DNA from: Sphingomonas sp. PR090111-T3T-6A
GTDB taxonomy: Bacteria; Pseudomonadota; Alphaproteobacteria; Sphingomonadales; Sphingomonadaceae
Length of the DNA stretch: 64,000 bases
Assembly: GCF_000383095.1 (NCBI RefSeq)
Contig: NZ_AORL01000010.1
Location: forward strand, 186,001 to 250,000
Reading direction: 5' to 3'
In this document: positions 59,205 to 64,000 of the stretch, piece after piece
How the letters are laid out: every line of letters starts with the position of its first letter
Position numbering within the stretch: the first letter of the stretch is position 1
Made by a program: the position numbers and the translations under genes
The notes under the pieces: generated by a model
Told to the model about the DNA's origin: nothing
Seen by the model: only the letters and a program-made list of their open reading frames with translations
Database searches by the model: none

Positions 59205-59246
59205 GCCTGTGGACGAAGATTGTAATCAACGAAGTTATCCACAGGC
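59205..59246 (+). promoter_or_regulatory. DnaA box 2 within a perfect 9-bp inverted repeat
   Basis: GCCTGTGGA (59205-59213) and TCCACAGGC (59238-59246) form a perfect inverted repeat with a 24-nt spacer. The right arm contains a second exact TTATCCACA (59235-59243); the left arm contains a degenerate reverse box. It could be a facing pair of DnaA sites or the operator of another regulator. Confidence 0.55.
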
Positions 59247-59317
59247 TTATCGCAAGAACAAACGCGGAATAGGCGCGGTTTTCCGCACTTTCATCACCAG
59301 AGCTTTGACCAATGACG

Positions 59318-59384
59318 CCCAGGAAATGCACAGAGATACCCATGCAGTGGTATTGAAACCCATGTCCTCCCCATGATACTCCCA
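59318..59384 (-). repeat. Helically phased CCCA/TGGG repeats, candidate MraZ operator
   Basis: CCCA occurs at 59318, 59339, 59359, 59370 and 59381 (first base), intervals 21, 20, 11 and 11: near multiples of one helical turn. On the minus strand the last three read TGGG-N7-TGGG-N7-TGGG. E. coli MraZ binds TGGGN direct repeats with about 10-bp spacing. The strand and one-base difference mean the match is suggestive only. Confidence 0.5.
59353..59380 (+). promoter_or_regulatory. Candidate mraZ promoter
   Basis: TTGAAA (59353-59358), 16-nt spacer, GATACT (59375-59380); transcription would start near 59387, giving an 87-nt leader before mraZ. The CCCA repeats at 59359, 59370 and 59381 fall in the spacer and just after the -10, as expected for repressor sites. 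Confidence 0.5.
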
Positions 59385-59473
59385 CGTCGTCCACGAGGGG
59401 GCCGTCGGGGAGCGGGGGTCATCGGGATCGTGGAAGGGGGACGGGGCGAGGCCGTCTCCGATCGGGGCAGAGC

Positions 59474-59980
59474 TTGGACATCGGCCATCTCTTTCAAGGC
59501 CATGCGCTGAACGCGGTGGACGCGAAGGGACGGGTGTCCGTGCCGGCGGGCTTCCGTTCGCTCATCGAAAAGCGCGCCCTCAAGAACGCTCTCGACCCTG
59601 ACAACACGCTGATGATCGGCGAGCATTCGAGCGGCCACTGCCTCACCGCGCTCGACGCCGTCGCCTCGGCCGAATTCGACCAGCAGCTTCGCGATGGCGT
59701 GGCAGACCTCCCCGCCGCCGAGCGTCTCTCCGCGCTTGAGGAAGCCCGCGTCGATGCCTTCGGCAGCCTCGAAGCCGTGAAGTTCGACGGCGCGGGCCGC
59801 ATGGTGCTCTCCCCCATGCTGCGCGCGGTCGGCGAGATCGAGGATCTGGCTTTCTTCTTGGGCGCGGGCTCGTCCTTCCAGATTTGGAACCCGGTGAAGG
59901 CGCTGGCTGCCTTCCCGGATGGCTCGCGCAACCGCAAGACGCTGGCCTTCCTCCTCAAGGAGCGGGGGATCTCGGCATGA
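59474..59980 (+). CDS. mraZ: MraZ transcriptional regulator of the dcw cluster
   Basis: AbrB-like DNA-binding protein that in E. coli represses its own division/cell-wall operon. It is 168 aa. The first SpoVT/AbrB repeat has [20 protein letters not shown]. The second, near residue 105, has [23 protein letters not shown] start with GGGGCAG upstream. The [10 protein letters not shown] block is the typical DNA-contact region. It overlaps rsmH by ATGA. Confidence 0.95.
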   Translation: MDIGHLFQGHALNAVDAKGRVSVPAGFRSLIEKRALKNALDPDNTLMIGEHSSGHCLTALDAVASAEFDQQLRDGVADLPAAERLSALEEARVDAFGSLEAVKFDGAGRMVLSPMLRAVGEIEDLAFFLGAGSSFQIWNPVKALAAFPDGSRNRKTLAFLLKERGISA

Positions 59981-60981
59981 CCGACGCTCCCCACATCCCC
60001 GTGCTTCTCGACGAGGTGATGGATGCGCTTGCGGTGAAGCCGGGCGACACGATCGTCGACGGCACCTTCGGCGCGGGCGGCTACACGCGGGCGATCCTCG
60101 CCGCGGGGGCCGCGCGCGTGTTCGCTTTCGATCGCGATCCCGACGCCATCGCCAACGGCCGCGCGCTGGAGGCGGAGAGCGGGGGCAGGCTCGTACTGGT
60201 TGCGGAGCGTTTTTCCCGGATGTCCCAGGCACTGGCCGCGCGCGGCGTGGAGCAGGTGGACGGCGTGACGCTTGATATCGGCGTATCGTCCATGCAGCTC
60301 GATCAGGCCGCGCGCGGCTTTTCCTTCCAGGGCGACGGGCCTCTGGACATGCGGATGGAGCAGGCCGGCACCAGTGCCGCCGACTTCGTGAACGAGGCCG
60401 ACGAGGCCGAGATCGCCGACGTCCTCTACATCTATGGCGAGGAAACCCGCGCCCGCCGCATCGCCCGCGCGATCGTCGCGGCGCGCCCGCTGACGCGCAC
60501 CGGCGAGCTGGCCGAGGTCGTGCGCCGCGCGGTCGGCCATCATCCGGGGATGCCGAAAGACCCGGCGACCCGCACCTTTCAGGCGATCCGCATCCATCTC
60601 AACCGCGAGCTGGAGGAGCTGGACGAGGGGCTGGCCGGCGCCGAATCGCTGCTGGCGCCCGGCGGGCGGCTGGCGGTGGTGAGCTTCCACAGCCTTGAGG
60701 ACCGCATGGTGAAGCGGTTCCTGAACATGCGGGGCAAGCCGCGCCCGGCCGGCTCGCGTCATCTTCCGGCGGCGGCCCAAGGCCCCGCGCCCAGCTTCGA
60801 GTCCGTGTCGCGTGGCATCCGTGCCAGTGAGCTTGAGCTTACCCGTAATCCCCGTTCCCGCTCGGCGACCCTGCGCGCCGCGCACCGCACCGCAGCGCCG
60901 GCCTGGCCGGCGGAAACCCAGGCACCCACCCGCCAGGCGAAGTCCGGCAAAAGCGCCGCCCGCCGAGGAGCAAGATCATGA
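59977..60981 (+). CDS. rsmH: RsmH 16S rRNA m4C1402 methyltransferase
   Basis: SAM-dependent enzyme that methylates N4 of C1402 in the ribosomal P-site. It is 334 aa: [15 protein letters not shown], the SAM motif [51 protein letters not shown] and [18 protein letters not shown] 59977 overlaps the mraZ stop; ATGA also couples it to ftsL. Confidence 0.97.
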   Translation: MTDAPHIPVLLDEVMDALAVKPGDTIVDGTFGAGGYTRAILAAGAARVFAFDRDPDAIANGRALEAESGGRLVLVAERFSRMSQALAARGVEQVDGVTLDIGVSSMQLDQAARGFSFQGDGPLDMRMEQAGTSAADFVNEADEAEIADVLYIYGEETRARRIARAIVAARPLTRTGELAEVVRRAVGHHPGMPKDPATRTFQAIRIHLNRELEELDEGLAGAESLLAPGGRLAVVSFHSLEDRMVKRFLNMRGKPRPAGSRHLPAAAQGPAPSFESVSRGIRASELELTRNPRSRSATLRAAHRTAAPAWPAETQAPTRQAKSGKSAARRGARS

Positions 60982-61532
60982 TCGCGACACGTTTCCGGAC
61001 TGTGGGATGGGTCGCCAGCGTCGCGGTCGCGGCGCTCGGCTGCTACCTTGTCTCGCTCCGCGTGGCGGCCGAGCGGGCGCAGGTCGATCAGCTCACCCGT
61101 CGCGTCGTCGCCACCCGCGAGGACATCCGCTCGCTCCAGACCGAACTCAACACGCGGAGCCGGCTCGTGCAGCTGGAGCGGTGGAATGCCGACGTGCTGT
61201 CGTTGACCGCCCCCAAGGCGCACCAGTATCTGGCGGGCGAGATGCAGCTTGCCAGCCTTGCCACCCCTGCCGTCGCGGCGACCGCTGCCGTGGCCGTCGC
61301 CGACGCATCCGGTCTCCAGGCGCCCGCCGCGGTGGCGCAGGTGGCCTATCGTCGCGTGACCGACGCGCCCGCGACGCGGCTGGTGCATTCGGTGTCGCTC
61401 GACCTCGACGCGCCGGCGGATCAGCAGCCGGTGCTTCGCCGTGTGGCGCTGCGCCGTCCGGCGTCCGACGCGCTCGGCGGGGCTTCGCGGATGGCGTATC
61501 TCGACACGGGCGGGAAGACCCGGCGGCCGTGA
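60978..61532 (+). CDS. ftsL: FtsL-like division protein
   Basis: Bitopic divisome protein positioned between rsmH and ftsI as in all dcw clusters. It is 184 aa: short N-terminus, one membrane span ([18 protein letters not shown], about residues 10-27), then a coiled-coil segment ([36 protein letters not shown]). The Ala/Val/Pro-rich C-terminal 90 residues are longer than in E. coli FtsL (121 aa). Assignment rests on position and shape, since FtsL sequences diverge. Confidence 0.88.
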   Translation: MIATRFRTVGWVASVAVAALGCYLVSLRVAAERAQVDQLTRRVVATREDIRSLQTELNTRSRLVQLERWNADVLSLTAPKAHQYLAGEMQLASLATPAVAATAAVAVADASGLQAPAAVAQVAYRRVTDAPATRLVHSVSLDLDAPADQQPVLRRVALRRPASDALGGASRMAYLDTGGKTRRP

Positions 61533-63283
61533 CCGCAACCGTCACGCGCCCTGACAGGGTCCGGCTCGCCGGTCAGCGCCAGCAATCGCTGGCGCTTGTT
61601 CATTTCCGCCTGATGGTGGTGATGCTGCTGTTCCTGGGCGTGGTCGGCGTGATTGCGCTCCGTCTGCTGTGGATCTCGATCTTCGCGGGCAGCGCTCCTT
61701 CCACGCCGGCCGCCGACGGCCTGCTGCCCGCGCGGGGCGACATCGTGGACCGCAACGGCGTGCCGCTGGCGCGCACCATCCAGGCCTGGTCGATCGGCCT
61801 GCATCCCAAGCAGCTCGTCAACGATCCGATGGAGGTGGCGAAGAAGCTCGCCGCCGTGATGCCCGAGCACAGCGTCGCCGACTATTATGCGATGCTGAAG
61901 TCGAACAAGAGCTTCATCTATCTGCGCCGCCGCGCGACGCCCGAGCTGGTGGCCGAGGTGAACACGATCGGCGAGCCCGCCATCGCGCTCGCCCGCGAGC
62001 CGGAGCGTCTCTATCCGCAGACCACGCTCGCTGCCCATGTGCTCGGCTGGACCGACATCGACGGGCGCGGCGTGTTCGGCATGGAGAAGGTGCTGAACAA
62101 CCGCCTGCTCGATCCGAACAAACGCGGCACGCCGGTGTCGCTATCGATCGACAGCCGCGTGCAGGCGGCGATGGAGGCGGAGCTGGGCGCCGCCGTGCAG
62201 AAGTTCACCGCGGCCGGCGGCGAGGGCCTCGTGCTCGACGTGCGCACGGGCGAGGTGATCGCGATGACCTCGTTCCCGACCTTCAACCCCAATGATCCGG
62301 GCGCGACGCCGATCGCCGCGTTGAAGAACAATGCCACCCAGTCGGTCTATGAGCTGGGCTCCACCTTCAAGGCGATCACCATCGCCAACGCCATCGACAG
62401 CGGCGTCGTCACGTCGATGACGAAGAAGTACGACGCGACCCAGCCGCTCCAGATCGGCCGCTACAAGATCCACGACGACCATCCCGCCAATCGCTGGCTG
62501 AACGTGCCGGAGATGATGGTGCTGTCGTCCAACATCGTCACCGCCCGCATCGCCGATGAACTCGGCAAGGATCGCGAGGTGGCGATGTTCCGCAAGCTCG
62601 GCTTCGACAAGCCGCCGGCGGTGGAGCTGACCGGCTCGGCCCATCCGCTGTGGCCGGGCTATTGGGGGCGCACAACGGTGATGACCGTCGGCTTCGGCCA
62701 CGGCATCGCGGTGACGCCGCTCAACCTCGCCATCGCCTATGCCGCGCTGGTGAACGGCGGCGTCTACCACCCGGCGACGCTGTTGAAGCGGGGACCGGAC
62801 AATCCCGTGCCCGAGGGCCATCGTGTCATCTCCGAGGCGACGAGCGCGCGCGTGCGGCAGCTTCTGCGCCTCGTCGTGCTGCCGATCGCGGACGGCACCG
62901 GCAAGAAGGCGGACGTGCCCGGTTTCCGGCTGGGCGGCAAGACGGGCACTGCCGAGGTGGCGCAGGGCGGCGGCTACAACCACAAGCTCAACGTCTCGAC
63001 CTTTGCGGGCGTCTTTCCGATGGATGATCCGCGCTATGTCATCATGATGACGCTCGACAGTCCGCATGGCACGAAAGATACCTTCGGCTTCACGACGGCG
63101 GCCTGGGTGGTCGGCCCCGCCATCGCGCATACGGTGGCGCGGATCGGCCCGCTGCTCGGCGTCATCCCCGACGAACGGCATGACGTCGACGAGAGCGAGC
63201 TGCTGCCGCTGCTCTGGCGGCCCGACAAGGACAAGAAGGCCGCATTGACCGGCGCCGCCGCGGCGGCACACGACAAGGACTGA
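61529..63283 (+). CDS. ftsI: FtsI (PBP3) septal peptidoglycan transpeptidase
   Basis: Penicillin-binding protein that crosslinks septal peptidoglycan. It is 584 aa. Membrane anchor at about residues 28-52 (MVVMLLFLGVVGVIALRLLW), then the dimerisation domain (RGDIVDRNGVPLART). Transpeptidase motifs: Ser278-x-x-Lys281 in ELGSTFK, Ser333-Ser-Asn in SSNIV and Lys471-Thr-Gly-Thr. GTG start overlaps the ftsL stop. Murein genes follow. Confidence 0.96.
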   Translation: MTATVTRPDRVRLAGQRQQSLALVHFRLMVVMLLFLGVVGVIALRLLWISIFAGSAPSTPAADGLLPARGDIVDRNGVPLARTIQAWSIGLHPKQLVNDPMEVAKKLAAVMPEHSVADYYAMLKSNKSFIYLRRRATPELVAEVNTIGEPAIALAREPERLYPQTTLAAHVLGWTDIDGRGVFGMEKVLNNRLLDPNKRGTPVSLSIDSRVQAAMEAELGAAVQKFTAAGGEGLVLDVRTGEVIAMTSFPTFNPNDPGATPIAALKNNATQSVYELGSTFKAITIANAIDSGVVTSMTKKYDATQPLQIGRYKIHDDHPANRWLNVPEMMVLSSNIVTARIADELGKDREVAMFRKLGFDKPPAVELTGSAHPLWPGYWGRTTVMTVGFGHGIAVTPLNLAIAYAALVNGGVYHPATLLKRGPDNPVPEGHRVISEATSARVRQLLRLVVLPIADGTGKKADVPGFRLGGKTGTAEVAQGGGYNHKLNVSTFAGVFPMDDPRYVIMMTLDSPHGTKDTFGFTTAAWVVGPAIAHTVARIGPLLGVIPDERHDVDESELLPLLWRPDKDKKAALTGAAAAAHDKD

Positions 63284-63293
63284 GATCGAAGGC

Positions 63294-64000
63294 ATGAAAC
63301 TGGGCGAATTGATCGAAGGACTGTCGGGCCCAGCGGGCGAGGCACGGGTGACAGGCTGCGCGATCGACCATCGCAAGGTGGCGCCCGGCACGGTGTTCGG
63401 CGCCTTTCGCGGCGCGGTCCGCAATGGCGAGGACTTCATCGCAGGCGCGGTCGAGGCCGGCGCCGTCGCCGTCGTCGCGCGACCGGAAGCGAACGTGCCG
63501 GCCGGAGCACTCCACATCGCTGACGCCGAGCCGCGCCGCGCCTTCGCGCGCATCGCGGCACATTTCTTCGCGCCTTTCCCCGAGACGGTGGTTGCCGTCA
63601 CCGGCACCAACGGCAAGACCTCGACCGTCGAGCTGACCCGTCAGTTGTGGCGGATGCAGGGGCATGTCGCCGCCTCGATCGGCACGCTCGGCGTCACCAC
63701 CACCGATGCCGAGGGCAATGCCCAGCAGGTCTCGACCGGGCTCACCACGCCCGACATCGTGACCTTCCTCTCCAACATGGCGGGCCTTCGGATGGAGGGC
63801 GTCACCCACGCCGCGTTCGAGGCCTCCAGCCACGGTCTCGCCCAGTTCCGCACCGAGGGCCTGCCCGTGCGTGTCGGCGCCTTCACCAACCTGACGCGCG
63901 ACCATCTCGACTATCACGGCACGATGGAGGCCTATCTCGAGGCCAAGCTGCGCCTGTTCACCGAGGTGGTGGACCGCGACGGCACGGCCGTGGTGTGGGC
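63294..64000 (+). CDS. murE: MurE UDP-MurNAc-tripeptide synthetase, 3' end cut by window edge
   Basis: Adds the third amino acid (meso-diaminopimelate in Gram-negatives) to UDP-MurNAc-dipeptide. The frame is open from ATG 63294 to the edge, 235 full codons of an expected 480-500. Visible: KLGELIEGLSG, SR-type substrate region AIDHRKVAPGTVFGAFRG, ATP loop VTGTNGKTSTVEL near residue 104, LTTPDIVTFL and FEASSHGL, then NLTRDHLDYHG. DAP specificity motif (DNPR) lies beyond the window. Confidence 0.95.
   Translation, partial: MKLGELIEGLSGPAGEARVTGCAIDHRKVAPGTVFGAFRGAVRNGEDFIAGAVEAGAVAVVARPEANVPAGALHIADAEPRRAFARIAAHFFAPFPETVVAVTGTNGKTSTVELTRQLWRMQGHVAASIGTLGVTTTDAEGNAQQVSTGLTTPDIVTFLSNMAGLRMEGVTHAAFEASSHGLAQFRTEGLPVRVGAFTNLTRDHLDYHGTMEAYLEAKLRLFTEVVDRDGTAVVW

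Noticed and set aside
59105-59246. Possible replication origin, from two DnaA boxes before mraZ
   Set aside because: Only two perfect boxes and no long AT-rich unwinding segment; the setting is the dcw cluster, not a known origin neighbourhood.

Overview
The window is a GC-rich (roughly 65% by eye) piece of chromosome from an alphaproteobacterium, most likely a member of the Sphingomonadales (Sphingomonas-like). The reasons are: a CtrA master cell-cycle regulator; an alpha ribosomal operon (rpsM-rpsK-rpoA-rplQ) that lacks rpsD; a pyruvate dehydrogenase E2 gene on the same operon as lipoamide dehydrogenase; a DUF1636 gene inside a B12 operon; a zinc-type adenylate kinase; and GANTC sites in the dcw promoter region. 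I found no tRNA, rRNA, CRISPR array, insertion sequence or prophage. The exact genus is an inference.

Region 1 (1-10.6 kb) is a cobalamin island: cbiB (cut by the left edge) and cobQ on the plus strand; then a minus-strand set btuB, DUF1636, cobT, cobC-like and cobS in which every junction is a 4-bp GTGA or ATGA overlap, preceded by a cobalamin riboswitch; then btuD and btuC (minus), btuF (plus) and bluB (minus). Together these import corrinoids, make dimethylbenzimidazole and assemble the nucleotide loop. No early corrin-ring genes are in view, which fits a salvage or late-assembly strategy.

Region 2 (10.6-19.8 kb) holds ctrA with candidate CtrA sites upstream, an RluA-family pseudouridine synthase, arfB, free-methionine-sulfoxide reductase, a secreted RcnB-like protein, a universal stress protein, the pdhC-thioesterase-small membrane protein-lpd operon, a small secreted Met/Asn-rich protein and a secreted alpha/beta hydrolase.

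Region 3 (19.8-40.6 kb) is the str-S10-spc-alpha ribosomal supercluster, rpsL through rplQ. It has several intrinsic terminators: after tuf, just before rplC, after rpmD, between rplO and secY, after adk and after rplQ. An OafA/ExoZ-like membrane acyltransferase sits between rpmD and rplO. The 295-nt rpsJ-rplC spacer looks like a structured leader ending in a terminator.

Region 4 (40.7-59.1 kb) carries a prolyl oligopeptidase; a soluble chemoreceptor-like protein with inverted domain order; guaA translationally coupled to a probable subclass B3 metallo-beta-lactamase; an ArsC/YffB protein; panB; the YfgM-BamB-Der block; a TusA-like protein; a standalone Hpt protein; bfr with its small partner bfd; a DUF418 membrane protein; a small secreted repeat protein; purL; an MliC-like lipoprotein; cysteine synthase; and a hypothetical membrane protein.

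Region 5 (59.1-64 kb) is the start of the dcw division and cell-wall cluster: mraZ, rsmH, ftsL, ftsI and murE (cut by the right edge), joined by ATGA or GTGA overlaps except ftsI-murE. Its 397-nt upstream region contains two perfect DnaA boxes, three GANTC sites, a perfect inverted repeat and a helically phased set of CCCA (TGGG) repeats lying over a candidate promoter. I regard this, the rplC leader and the acyltransferase insertion as the most interesting material. I saw no obvious new multi-gene system such as a defence island or biosynthetic cluster.
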